DNA of 64,000 nucleotides from Strigamia acuminata. Taxonomy: Eukaryota; Arthropoda; Chilopoda; Geophilomorpha; Linotaeniidae. Within the stretch, counting starts at the first letter, position 1; every line of letters begins with the position of its first letter. Below, in pieces: positions 37,223 to 47,096 of the stretch. Location of the stretch: assembly GCA_949358305.1 (NCBI GenBank), contig OX442314.1, positions 66,472,429 to 66,536,428 on the forward strand, in the 5' to 3' direction. The position numbers were made by a program, and so were the translations under genes. The notes under the pieces were generated by a model. That model did no database searches, was not told the origin of the DNA, and worked only from the letters and a program-made list of their open reading frames with translations.

Positions 37223-37242
37223 ACTGGCCTTCGGGCCGGTCA
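37223..37242 (+). other. UUCG-tetraloop hairpin, copy 2
   Basis: Same stem and loop as at 36629, preceded by cggtctca and followed by aaaataataaataaataa. Confidence 0.8.
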
Positions 37243-37840
37243 AAATAATAAATAAATAAATAAATAAATAAGTCCGAAAATGGAACGTATCCGTCCCGAC
37301 GAATAGATGCGGTTGGGGTCGTTGAGCGACGGCGGCGGCAGCGGCAGCCTTGACGACTCGCCCCGAAAATAAGTTTCCGCGTCGGCATCCGTTCGTTCGT
37401 TCGTTCGTTTATACGTGCGCGCGGTCGCGTGCATCCTACTCGTGTCTGACGTGGCGATCGGTACGGAGTAAAAAATATCACCCGAAAAAGAAAGACGATT
37501 AAATTTTTAATTCTCCGGTCGTGGCACCGACTCTGCGGTTCGTACTTTAACCGTTAATTAGATTATCTTCGTCGTAATTTACCGGGAAAAAAAATTTGTA
37601 GGGAATCCGTTGTTTTGTATTTTATTGTCATCTTCCGGGGGTCTCGCGCCGTCCCAGTCGATGGGAGTCTTTCTCAACACGTTCGATGGGTTTTGCCAAC
37701 ACTTTCAGATCGCCAGCGGAACTCGGGCCCGCCGCTCGGTCGAGCGGCTCAGTACCCGCCGGGCGGCGTGGTAGCCGGGTTCTCGCTTCCAGTGGCTGTA
37801 GGCGTCCTTCTTGAACGCCTTCCTCGCTCTCTCGGTCTCA

Positions 37841-37860
37841 GACTGGCCTTCGGGCCGGTC
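37841..37860 (+). other. UUCG-tetraloop hairpin, copy 3
   Basis: Same stem and loop, after ctctctcggtctca and before aaaataataaataaatg. Confidence 0.8.
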
Positions 37861-38876
37861 AAAATAATAAATAAATGAAGAAACAAATAAATCGGAAATA
37901 GAACGCGCCCGTCCCGACGAGAATAGGGGCAAATGGTGTCGTTGAGCGGCGACGGCGGCGGCAACCCCGACGACTCGTCCCAAAAATAAGCTCCCACATC
38001 GACACTCATCCGTTAGTCTAAACCTCTTGACGTGCATTCTACTCGCGTCCGACAGATTCGGTTCGTTGTGGGCATAGAAAACATCCGCACACCGATACGG
38101 CATGTTTCGACGTCGATGCGCGACCGCGAAGCCGAGTCCCCGGCGACGTACATACTCGCACAAGCGCGTTCGCGCGCGCGATATTGCGTGTGATGCGATG
38201 CCGATGAGCTCGACACGGTCTTTCGACGCGGGCGTCGATAATAATGTCCGTCAACGTGGATAAATGCCCGCAGAGTGCTTTGTGTTTATGGCAACGCACC
38301 GGGACGCAATTAACCAACCACTTACGAAAATTCAAAACATAATTGTTTAACAAAAGGAAACTCGTATAATGTTGAAACGATAAAGAAAACGCAAAATTTA
38401 GATTCAAATTCAGATTCGAATTGGGTAAGATTAGGTCAGGTTAGACCCACAAACTCTGGGGGAGCGACACGAAAATGAAAAGGGCGCACCTATCGCTTAT
38501 AGATGTCTGGCGATCGACAATGGGTGGACGATTAAAGTTTAAATTTCGGATCGTGGTATCGGTTTCGCGGTTCGTATTCCAATAGTTAATCACATTATCT
38601 TTGTACCAAACGACCGATACAAAAGTTTTGTAAAATATCCGCCGTTTTATATTTTAATTTCACCTTCCAGTTGCCACGCGCTGTCGTAGTTGGTGCGAAT
38701 CTCCATCAACGCATTCGACGGGCTTCGAGAGTGATTCCAGTAATCCAGACCAATCCTGGCCCTCGCGGAAATCCGGAGGGTTTTGGTTTTCCGCGATTGT
38801 TTTACTCACTTCTGTGGTTTTTCTACTGTATGAGTTAATAGATGTTCTTTTGAACGTCTCTCTCTGTACAGAATAC

Positions 38877-38910
38877 GGGGCAGCTGGCGCCGACAAGCAC
38901 CGGCAGCCCC
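38877..38910 (+). other. 34-nt GGGGC/GCCCC stem-loop
   Basis: Outer stem of 5 bp, one A-A mismatch, inner stem of 8 positions with one A-C mismatch, and a six-base loop cgacaa. It is followed 19 bases later by aaaaataag. Confidence 0.75.
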
Positions 38911-38945
38911 AAACAATTTGTTCAAAAATAAGCTTCTGCAAGATG

Positions 38946-39524
38946 TTTCGTAAAAAAACCCGACGGGATTCCCATTTTTAACATTATGGTGTTTTTTTTT
39001 TTTATTGCCACCAAAGCGCGCTACCACCGCAAATTTTCCCGCGTTTGCCATGTACGCGCCGAAAACCACAGGCAATGAACTTTTCCACAAACTGAAAAAC
39101 AAAATATATGGGTAAGCGCACATGGGCGAATAAAACAAGATTAGCCCAGTTTCGGAATTTATTGGGTCGACGTTTTGTATTCACGCGTGACGGGGGCACC
39201 ACATGTGGAAAACGCGCGAATCACGCGCGTCTACGCACATTGGAAACTTAGTATTAACGTTCGTTTCGAGTTAAATAAAAACGACGACCGTGACGAGGAC
39301 CACAAAGACGGCGATAGCAGGATTCGTCGGAACAACGAGGATTGCCAACGAGAGAGACCCGTTCATTCGCCAACGCTCCATAGTTCAAACTTAAATCGTT
39401 CTCGGACTGCCACCAGATGTCACATCAGCCGCTCACGACATACACACACTTTGGTTCGGCAGCTTATATCAAACGCGCGCGTTTCATCTTCCGTCTGATC
39501 CTCACTACCACCTCGTGTTCGTTG
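38946..39524 (+). other. Upstream region and probable leader exon of the 39.7-kb gene
   Basis: 38995-39180 resembles 51380-51560 (shared aaacaaaatatatggg and tttcggaatttatt…). 39470-39524 reads as a transcript leader ending ctcgtgttcgttg before a consensus donor GTAAGTAAG at 39525. The start point is not resolved. Confidence 0.45.
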
Positions 39525-39587
39525 GTAAGTAAGTTTGATGCTTTGTGTGATTTCTCGGTCAATGGACCACGCCCACGACCACAATCA

Positions 39588-39645
<58 letters not shown>

Positions 39646-39657
39646 ATTTACTTTCAG
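39525..39657 (+). other. Leader intron with a (TC)n pyrimidine tract
   Basis: Donor GTAAGTAAG at 39525, acceptor ttactttcAG at 39656-39657, length 133 bp. A (CT)n run fills 39593-39643 and probably serves as the polypyrimidine tract. The start codon follows 31 bases later. Confidence 0.65.
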
Positions 39658-39687
39658 TTGTTTACTCGTCTCACAAACAAAAGGAAA

Positions 39688-40236
39688 ATGGCGGAAGCAC
39701 CACAAGAGGAGGGTGGCGGCAGGTCATACTCCTGCGCTCTATGCGATGATAAACACCCCGATAGTAAGAAACGGTTATTTATTTACTTATTATTTTATAT
39801 CTTTTGTTCTATATCTTTTATTTATTTTATATACATAAATATTTTTTAATTTTATTTTAATTTTTTTCTTCTTCTTCTTCTCCCCCGCCCCATGTGCCTC
39901 AGGACCGAACGGATTCTTCTGCGTCGACGTCTTTCGCCATCAGCGACAGCGACACAACATCCACAAGGACGTGAAAAATTTCTCGCGCGAGCTCGTCTGT
40001 CTGGCATCGGTGAGTGTCCGATTATCCTCTTCACTCACACACTAGTTAACTAATTCGTATTTTTATTTTTTCCCCTTTCTTCTTAGGCGTTGAAACGAGT
40101 GCACCGACTCAACGGGCGACGCTGTCCGTTTTGTGCGGCGACGCCCTCTCCCGGGGATCTCGTCACTCATTGGGCGGAGGCACACGATTACCAAGCGCCC
40201 GCCGGAAACGATGGAGGTGGCGTCAATGGACATTAG
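39688..40236 (+). CDS. Small cysteine/histidine (zinc-finger-like) protein, three exons, 110 aa
   Basis: Coding exons 39688-39763, 39903-40009 and 40087-40236 join in one frame (61 codons, then 49 plus stop). All sites are GT-AG, with T-rich acceptors (cctcAG, ttcttAG). The N-terminal part has CX2C followed by H (SCALCDDKH) and then another Cys and several His (residues about 15-50). The C-terminal part has CPFC…LVTHWAEAH, a CX2CX11HX4H arrangement like a C2H2 finger. The Gly/Asn-rich tail is short. An AATAAA lies 120 bases after the stop. Paired Cys/His sets suggest a zinc-bound fold that could bind nucleic acid or protein; I do not recognise a family. It faces the acidic-tail gene on the other strand. 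Confidence 0.7.
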
Positions 40237-40355
40237 TTTTTATTTAATTTTATTTTTTCCCCATAATTTGCACTGTCCAACTCTTCTTCATTTGCTTTTA
40301 TTTGTTCTTTACTTTTTATTATTTATCTATTTATTTAATTTTTTTTTTTTTTTTT

Positions 40356-40361
40356 AATAAA
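40356..40361 (+). terminator. Poly(A) signal of the 39.7-kb gene
   Basis: AATAAA at the end of an 18-base T run, followed by an A-rich stretch and then T-rich sequence. Confidence 0.55.
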
Positions 40362-40439
40362 AAAGAAAACAAACAAAAAAAAATCCACATTAATCATTGT
40401 TATTGTTATCATTATTACAAATACACGGTCAATTTTTTA

Positions 40440-40721
40440 TTATCCCGCGTCTTCTTTGCCAGCCTCTCGATTCTCTTTCTGAGACTCGTCGCCGTCTCCT
40501 TCGTCTTTTTCTGATGTGACTCTTACCACACCCACATGGACTAACGCGCTCACCACTGAATGCGACAAAAGAACGTCTCCATCTGGAAGCATCTCGACTC
40601 TCATGGGGACGTTTCTGTTGCCTTCATTCTTTCGTTCCTCCTCCTTCGTCGCTCTTTGGACTATAAGATCCACCGTCTTCAACCTGCCCGTCGGCGCACG
40701 CGGGATGGAAGCGGCGGACGA
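40440..40721 (-). CDS. Terminal exon of an acidic-tail protein (93 aa seen)
   Basis: The exon begins after a clear acceptor (ttctttccttttcCAG) and runs 93 codons to TAA. The protein has a basic/charged first half with a GRLKTVDLIVQRATKEEE segment. A hydrophobic middle (DVLLSHSVVSALVHVGVVRV) precedes a tail rich in Glu/Asp/Lys (residues about 72-93). I could not find a 5' exon in matching phase: the nearest ATG exon (to 40854) ends in phase 2 at its only good donor, whereas the acceptor needs phase 0. The layout resembles that of the coiled-coil genes at 50.2 and 55.7 kb (phase-0 intron before a Ser, acidic end). Function unknown. Confidence 0.5.
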   Translation of the reverse strand, partial: SSAASIPRAPTGRLKTVDLIVQRATKEEERKNEGNRNVPMRVEMLPDGDVLLSHSVVSALVHVGVVRVTSEKDEGDGDESQKENREAGKEDAG

Positions 40722-40799
40722 CTGGAAAAGGAAAGAAAACAAATAAAAAAATAAAAAATAAACGAAAAAATGAACAAATAGTGAGAATCTCAACGTGAT

Positions 40800-41554
40800 A
40801 CCCCTTTTTTTCAGATTTCACTTCCATTTGTCCAATTTTCATTACGAAGTACATTACATTACGTTTCGGTCACGGCTTCCGTCAGATGGCGCTCTGGTTT
40901 ACTTAAATTTTGCCGTAAATTGCTTTTTTCGCCTTTGTAACTATATTTGATCCAAAAACTAATGACGCCATCGTTTTCAGCGCCAAATTACACGTAGGAA
41001 ACCTCATTTAATCATTAAAATTGTTCAGTTTTAAAAATCAGTCTTTTTCAAATTTCCCACCAAATTTGCCACGCGGTTGCCGACTTCGGTGGATCGTAAC
41101 GGTACTTTTTCTTGACCAAATTGAAAAATAAAAGATACAGGCAGGTGCAGATTTGGATTTCCAGTCGAATGAGACTGATTTCAAAATTTATAAACCTCAT
41201 TTCGAGATAGAAAACAATATTTTTCAGTTTGCGACGAAGATTTCTGCCTCCATTATAGCTTACGGGATCCGCCGAGTGGCGCTGTTTTCCATTACATTTC
41301 GCCGTAATTTAGCATTTTCTTCTTTTTAACTATATTTAATGCCAATTTCATATTTATAATTGGAAAATAGACCAAAAACTGCACCAGAAAAGTCTACTTT
41401 CCAATCGTCCGATTAATTTTTTAATTCATTTTTTTGGGATATTACACAAACCGGAAGTACCGGAAGTAGAAACATTACATACAGGTCACGTGACCGGACG
41501 TCGAAGACGGACAGACAGAGCCGTTTCATTATTAGACTTTCTAAACACAAGGTT
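40800..41554. other. Intergenic region with a repeated cggc-gccgtaa motif
   Basis: Two related segments (about 40865-40985 and 41255-41350) share cagatggcgct/gagtggcgctg…gccgtaaatt…ctttgtaactatatttgat. The region ends with caggtcacgtgaccgg, a palindromic E-box-like CACGTG site that recurs before other repeat units (36106, 36195, 51658). No gene is seen. Confidence 0.45.
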
Positions 41555-41903
41555 TAGAAGTCTAAAAAATAGAAATGCATTTCCCGATCGTAGAATTAAT
41601 TTTGTGCCACGTGCTCCAATCATTAATTAAATTATCTTCGCCGCAACTCACTGCCATAAAAGTTTTATAGAAAACCAATCGTTTCATATTTTATTTCCAT
41701 CTCCCGGTGGTCTGGCGCCGTCATAGTCGACGGAAGTCTCTCCGAACACGTTCAACGGGCTTCACGAACGCTTTCAGATCGAATGCGGAACTCGGGCCCG
41801 CCGCTTGGTCGAGCGGCGCAGTACCCGCCGAGCGGCGTGGTAGCCGGGTTCTCGCGTATGGCGATAGGGGGTCCTTTCTAAACAAACACCTCTCTCGGTC
41901 TCA

Positions 41904-41923
41904 GACTGGCCTTCGGGTCGGTC
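41904..41923 (+). other. UUCG-tetraloop hairpin, copy 4
   Basis: GACTGGCC-TTCG-GGTCGGTC. The base change in the 3' arm keeps pairing through a G-T pair. Confidence 0.7.
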
Positions 41924-42923
41924 AAAATAATAAATAAATGAATCGGAAATAGAACGCACCCGTTCTCGCTCGGTCTACCGGCGAATGGGAGCAGTTGGGG
42001 CCGTTGAGCGGCGACGACAGCAGCCCTAACGACTCGTCCCGAAAATAAGTTTCCGCACCGACATCCGTTCACTTATTTAAACCCCATGACGCGCGCGTGG
42101 TTGCCTGCATTTTTCGGCTCGTTTCGACACGTTTCGACGTCGACGCGCGACCGTGAGCAAAGTCCTCAGCAACATATGGACATGAGTGTGTCTTTGCTCG
42201 CGATCTACGCGTTTGAGCGCGTTACGACGCGCGATAATGCACGTGATGCGATGGGGGTGAGCGCGACACGGGCTTTTGGCGCGGGCGTCGGTAATGATGT
42301 CCGTCAACGTGGATGAATGTCCGCGAAGTGTTTGGTGTTTATGGCAACGCACCAGGACGCAATTAACAACCAACAAGAATTAAAAATATAACTGTTTAAC
42401 AAAAAGAAACTCCTATAATGTTGAAACAATAAAGAAAACGCAAAATTCAGATTCAAATTTAGATTTGAATTAGGTCAGATTAGGCCAGGTTGTAGATCCA
42501 CAGACTCTCGAGACGACAACAAGAAAATAAAAAGGATGCGTTTATCGTTTGTAGGTAGAATCTCGCGCCGAGTTAAATAAAAGTCTTTAAAAAATAGAAA
42601 TCGATTTCCCGGTCGTAGAATTAATTTTGTGTCATGTGATCCAGTCATTAATTAGATTTTCGTGGTAGATGTTGCGTGAAACAAGATCGTGAACGTCTCA
42701 ATTGGTTTACGATTTAAATTTCATCTCGCAATACACGCTGCACCAACGTAGTCGACGCGAGTTTATATCACTGCACTCGATGGGTTTTGTGAGCATTTTT
42801 AGACCAATCGATCGTACAGCTTGTTTGCTAGTTTCCTTTCGAGGTCAGCGGTTAACTCTTTGCATTCTATGATGCTGTTGGTTCCAACGGCGATACGCGT
42901 CTCCCGCCTGCCTCTCGGTCTCA

Positions 42924-42943
42924 GACTGGCCTTCGGGCCGGTC
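42924..42943 (+). other. UUCG-tetraloop hairpin, copy 5
   Basis: Same sequence as copies 1-3, followed by an A-rich run instead of (AAAT)n. Confidence 0.8.
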
Positions 42944-43443
42944 AAAAAAAAAGAAAAAAATTAATAAATAGATAAATAAGTCGGGAACAAAACGCATCCA
43001 TCCCGACGAATAGTGACAGTTGGGCTCGTTGAGCGGTGGCGAAGGCGGCGGCAACCCCGACGACTCGTCCCAAAAATAAGCTCCCACATCGACACTCATC
43101 CGTTCGCGTGTGCACGTGTGTGTCTGTGTGTGGCATTTTACAACGGAGTGGCATCGACGTGTCCATTGGTTGACTCGAGTTCCAACCGTCCCCAACGCCT
43201 CGTAAAAATCGACACCGATTTTATGACTTTGAACGACTTTATCGCTAACATTTCCATCTGATTCCCCGTAACGACGTTTTGACCATTGCTCCCCCCACAC
43301 TCCAATTCAAAATTTAATAAGAAATTGTCAAACTTTTCAAATTCTATGATAAAAGTTGAGTGTTTTTATTGTTTACAAAATAAAAACGAAAAATAAAAAA
43401 ATAAAATAAAAAAAGATTCAAAATCGACTCGTCACATCGCCGA

Positions 43444-43701
43444 TTACGCGCCTGGTCGTGGGTCACTGAGGAAGAGATCAAATTGAATAAACTAAATGAA
43501 CAAACTGATGGACGAGCGGACAAATTGAAACGTTGAACCGAATTAATTACCTCGACGCCGGACGCCCTGGCAACGTCGGTTCGGTGGCCGCGAAACGCGC
43601 TAGCATCCTGGCGCGCCCGCGGGATTGACTTGAAAAATAGAAAATAAAATAAAATAAATATAAATAAATAAATCAATTCGAATCAAACCAACCAATCGGT
43701 C

Positions 43702-43732
<31 letters not shown>

Positions 43733-43839
43733 GTTGAATCGAATTAACTCACATCGGCATCGGACGTCCCGGTCCCATCAACTGGGCGCCCGCGAAGCGA
43801 AGAAACAGTAAGGAACGTCCGCGAGGATGGCTTAAAAAA

Positions 43840-43870
<31 letters not shown>

Positions 43871-44148
43871 ATGAATAAATAAATCAAACGAGACGTTTGA
43901 CCGGATTACATCGGTTCCGGAGTCGCGCGCTGGAATGGCGCAACCCGCATGATGGGTCGAATGTGACCGGGTTCGGTCCACTGCCACGATGGCGACTGGG
44001 GCGGATCAATTGGCTGACAACTGAATAAACAAAGAAATAAAGAAATGAAGAAACGGATAAACGAACGATCGAAACCGGTCGGTCGAATCTCTCACCTTGC
44101 ATCATCGCCGTCGTTGTTGTGGTCGTTGGTTTTCTCGTTTTTGTTCAT
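43444..44148 (-). CDS. Five-exon Arg/Pro/Gly-rich protein with a tandem exon duplication (113 aa)
   Basis: Coding exons on the minus strand: 44096-44148, 43910-44020, 43753-43830, 43551-43628 and 43444-43465. The lengths 53, 111, 78, 78 and 22 sum to 342, and every internal junction is phase 2. Acceptors end CAG or AAG after T-rich runs; donors are GTGAG or GTAAT. Exon 1 is polar (MNKNEKTNDHNNDGDD). Exon 2 contains WQWTEPGHIRPIM. Exons 3 and 4 are equal in length and clearly related (PRGRSLLFLRFAG against SRGRARMLARFAA; both end GRP plus two residues), so one is a duplicate of the other. No known domain is recognised. An upstream noncoding exon is joined by an intron at 44152-44415. The exon plan matches the 48-kb gene. 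Confidence 0.72.
43831..43883. repeat. (AAAT)n microsatellite in an intron
   Basis: About thirteen AAAT repeats directly before the exon 3 acceptor. On the gene strand this is an (ATTT)n pyrimidine-rich tract. Confidence 0.9.
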
Positions 44149-44151
44149 CGT

Positions 44152-44415
44152 CTGGAACATAGAAATTAAATTAAAGTCGAATGCAAAGGAAAATAAAATA
44201 ACGGCTAAGAAAAAATAAAAAATTGCAAGTCACGAGTCTGTCAAATGAGCGAGCGAGCGGTGCCCGACCGAACCAATGCAGGCGTTCGTGTTTGCACGCG
44301 CGTGTTAATTGATACGTTGTCGAGAGAGGCGTAGAGGTAATCGAGGGTTGTTTTTTTTTTCAATTTGTCGATCGATTGACTGATAAATGTGACGGTAGAA
44401 CGGTCAACTACTCAC
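44152..44415 (-). other. Leader intron of the five-exon gene
   Basis: Donor GTGAGTAG at 44415 downward, acceptor atgttcCAG at 44154-44152, 264 bp. The ATG follows after three bases (ACG ATG). The leader exon extends from 44416 toward about 44530. Confidence 0.6.
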
Positions 44416-45025
44416 TTTTTGGAAGATGGAAACACGACGTCGTCTGTCCCGCGCGTGATCACTATCGATGCATAGAGCGACACCAAGTGACATAATCCGG
44501 AAACATGGCGGCTGTCTGTCTCCATCCTCTCGGCACACGGTTCCACGCGGCGGGTATCTCCGTCCACTCGACCAATCGTCGTATTCGTTGTTATCCTTTT
44601 TCCTTTTTTTTTTCTTTTTTTTTTCTTTCTTTTTTTTTCTTTTTTTCTTTTTTAGGCGAGTAAATAAAACTGACTGAAATAAAAATTCCCATCCGTCCAC
44701 CCATTTCGTTTTGTTTTTTAACGTGACGATTCTGAGTAATTACGTCACACCGTGTACCCCAACCATTAATCAGATTATCACGATAGATGTCGCGTGAAAT
44801 GAGATTGTGAACGCTTAAACTGGTCTACGGTTTAAATTCCATTACGCGATGCACGGCGCGCCATCGTAAATGACGCGAATTTCGGTCACTGCATCCGATG
44901 GATCTACTAACACCTTCAGACCAACCGGGACTGATTCGAGCCCTCGCGGAAATCCGGGGGGTTTCGGTCACAAAAGTCTGCATTCGGGTTGCGCAACCAC
45001 TCTATTGTTCAGCCGTTGGTCAACC

Positions 45026-45059
45026 GGGGCAGTTGGCACCGACGAGCGTCGACAGTCCC
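45026..45059 (+). other. 34-nt stem-loop, copy 2
   Basis: Same architecture as at 38877 with loop cgacga. Relative to other copies a T-G pair has become T-A, which keeps the inner stem; one A-C mismatch is present. Followed by aaaataaac. Confidence 0.75.
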
Positions 45060-46041
45060 AACAAATTCTTCCAAAATAAACTCTCACATCGACATCACAA
45101 CGTTCCGCCCGGTACAAACAAACAAACAGTTATGAAAAACACTTGGTTTATCTATTTATTTATTTATTTGTCCGTTCGTTTCCACACACTCTCTTTGCAC
45201 ATGACAGATTCGGCATCTGGTCGTAGAAAATTTCAATATTTTGATGCAACACGTTCTGGTGTCAGTGCGCGATCGTGAGCGAAGTCCTCGACAATGTGCT
45301 CGCATGAGCGTGTCTTTGTTTGCCATGCACACGCGTGAACGCGTTCCCACGCGCGATAATATGCGAGGTGCGATGTATGTAAGCGCGACATGGATTTTTG
45401 ACACCGGCATCGATAATAATGTTCACCAACGTGGATAAATGTCCGAAGGTGTCCGGTGCTTATGGCAACGCACCGGGACGCAGTTAAATAGCAAGTAGAA
45501 TTAAAAATATAATTGTTTAATAAAAGGAAACTCTCATAATGTTGAAACGATAAAGCAAACGCAGAATTCAGATCCAAACTCAGATTCGAATTAGGTCAGA
45601 TTAGGCCAGGTTATAGATCCACAAACTCCCGAGACGCGACAAGAAAATGAAAAGGACGCGTTTATCACTTACAGGTGCCTGGCGATCGACAACGAGCGGA
45701 CGATTAAAGTTTAAATTTCGGATCTTGGAACCGGTTCCGCGGTTCGTATTCCAATGATTAACGAGATTATCTTCGTAGCAACCGACTGGAACAAAAGTTT
45801 CGTAAAATATCCGCCGTTTCATATTTTAATTTTACCTTCCAGAGTTGACGTCCCGTCGGAGTCGACGCGAGTTCTAATCACCGCGTCCGCTGCATTTTGC
45901 GAAAGCCTTCAGACCGAGAGCAGAGCGAGGGGCCGTCGTCGCTCGGTCGAGCGGCACAGTACCCACCGAGTGGCGCGGTACCCGAGTTCTTCTGACGCCA
46001 GTGCCGATAGGTGTCCCTTTTGCACGCCCCTCTCGGTCTCA

Positions 46042-46061
46042 GACTGGCCTTCTGGTCAGTC
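46042..46061 (+). other. UUCG-type hairpin, variant loop
   Basis: GACTGGCC-TTCT-GGTCAGTC. The fourth pair is now T-A instead of T-G, so the stem is kept while the loop has drifted. Confidence 0.65.
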
Positions 46062-46070
46062 ACAATAACA

Positions 46071-46805
46071 AATCAAAAATAAGCTACACAACTGACAAAA
46101 GTTATGATTAAAATGCTGATTAAAAATGTAATAATATTGTTGCCAAATAACTGACGACTATAAATAAATTTTCCACATTGAAATTGTCCGTAAAATCCGA
46201 AGTAAAATTCATCGGAGGAAATTATACCTGTGCACCTCGCTGCGCGGTATCTGCGCATGCGCATTTACGATTTAACGCAAACTTTAAATTAATCCCAGAA
46301 TCCATCATTGTTCGCAATTGTGATTGCGTCTGGAATTGTGTGCTATTTTAATTGTAAATTTTAATATTTCAATAATCTCAAATCAAACTGAAAAAAAAAA
46401 AAAAAAAAAAATATTCATTTCATTAAATTCTGATTGTCGCCCCTCTCGACCACGTTGCGTTCATTATCACGCATTAGGGCGCGCTCAAACGCGCGTACCA
46501 TTAGAGGCGACGCGTTTGCGTTGGTGCACTGATGTGCGCTTCTCTCGCGGGTGGGCGCAAAGAAATGGAGAGGAAAAGAGAAAACGTAAAGAAGAGAATG
46601 GAAAGAATCCTCTCTTTATTTTTTTTTATTTCTTTATTTATTTATTTATTTTTTTTCTTAATTTCTAATTTGTGTCACCGAGTGTCGCGTCGTATTCTCG
46701 CGTCTTTGCAGCGAGCGACGGGCTAAAGCTTTCCTACCATACCGCGCTTTGCTTCGCGCACTTGTACGCATTGGTTCATTCGCTATATCGAGTTTCGTTT
46801 GCACG
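46071..46805 (+). other. Upstream region and leader exon of the thymidine kinase gene
   Basis: 46380-46411 is A-rich with a pure A run of about 23. 46450-46530 holds the cgcgcattagg…aaacgcgcgtacca module also seen at 54.8, 57.65 and 59.3 kb. 46600-46660 is T-rich. 46690-46805 is probably the transcribed leader, ending gtttcgtttgcacg before a GTAAGC donor. No TATA box is obvious. Confidence 0.45.
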
Positions 46806-47081
46806 GTAAGCAAACCTAGTCAATTTTCAAAATAGAAAAAGGGGAAGAATCTCCAACAATTTGACCGACTCGTCAATTAAACCGACCGACCAACTAACTA
46901 AATGAACCAGAACGGGTCGATGCGCGAGCACGGGCGGGAATCCCCGTGGTTACACCACTATCACCGCCATTTTGTTCTCGATCTCTATCCAATTTTAGTT
47001 TTGCAGTCGGACTCACGATTTTGTCAGTTTTTCGTTTTTCATTTATTCGTTTAAATTCTTTCTCTTTTTCCTCGATGGTAG
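46806..47081 (+). other. Leader intron of the thymidine kinase gene
   Basis: Donor cacg|GTAAGC, acceptor cgatggTAG, 276 bp. The start codon follows 15 bases after the acceptor. Confidence 0.6.
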
Positions 47082-47096
47082 ACGCAACAAGACGAG

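Larger units (their letters stand above)
35788..38891 (+). repeat. Copy 1 of a direct duplication of at least 3.1 kb
   Basis: Matches 60896-64000 at an offset of 25108. The offset becomes 25109 after a one-base insertion (ttcgcgcgcg here, ttcgctgcgc at about 63281). I saw no other difference, so the copies are very recent, allelic or assembly-derived. The sequence before the two copies differs: palindromic array here, and cacacgcttctggagtgctta in the second copy. Confidence 0.92.
36240..38945 (+). repeat. Head-to-tail hairpin-repeat units, block 1
   Basis: Three diverged type-A units start near 36250, 36955 and 37550, and one 34-nt-hairpin unit starts near 38580. A unit begins with aattaattaggttatcttcg and passes through tcgtattttatttt and a cgtcgtagtcgacgcgag palindrome. 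Then comes CGCCGCTCGGTCGAGCGGCG (a 9-bp stem, best at 37139-37158) and a UUCG-loop hairpin, and the unit ends near ccccgaaaataag. 38140-38460 is a separate linked module (gataataatgtccgtcaac, then atgttgaaacgataaag). The minus-strand ORFs with DRPEGQSE are the hairpin read backwards. No gene is supported here. Confidence 0.85.
41555..43100 (+). repeat. Hairpin-repeat units, block 2
   Basis: A type-A unit at 41555-42075 and another at 42575-43100 surround a linked module at 42080-42520 (tttggcgcgggcgtcggtaat, ccgtcaacgtgga, tggcaacgcacc, atgttgaaacaataaag). UUCG hairpins lie at 41904 and 42924. Short minus-strand ORFs such as 42845-43300 read through the repeat and are not called. Confidence 0.8.
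44750..46070 (+). repeat. Hairpin-repeat units, block 3
   Basis: Contains a unit with the 34-nt hairpin (44750-45085), the linked module (45240-45620: acatggatttttgacaccggc, ttcaccaacgtgga, atgttgaaacgataaag), and a truncated type-A unit (45700-46070) with a UUCG-type hairpin at its end. 44930-44970 also has the ccctcgcggaaatccgg segment typical of the 34-nt-hairpin units. Confidence 0.8.

Noticed and set aside
36541-38163. Minus-strand ORFs containing DRPEGQSE and FIYLFIYLF
   Set aside because: DRPEGQSE is the UUCG hairpin read backwards and FIYLFIYL is the (AAAT)n run; they recur wherever the noncoding unit occurs.
39464-39646. Plus/minus ORFs of Ser-Leu or Arg-Glu repeats
   Set aside because: Translations of the (TC)n run in the leader intron.
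40624-40854. 76-codon ORF as exon 1 of the acidic-tail gene
   Set aside because: Its only usable donor ends in phase 2, whereas the downstream acceptor needs phase 0; joining them gives early stops.
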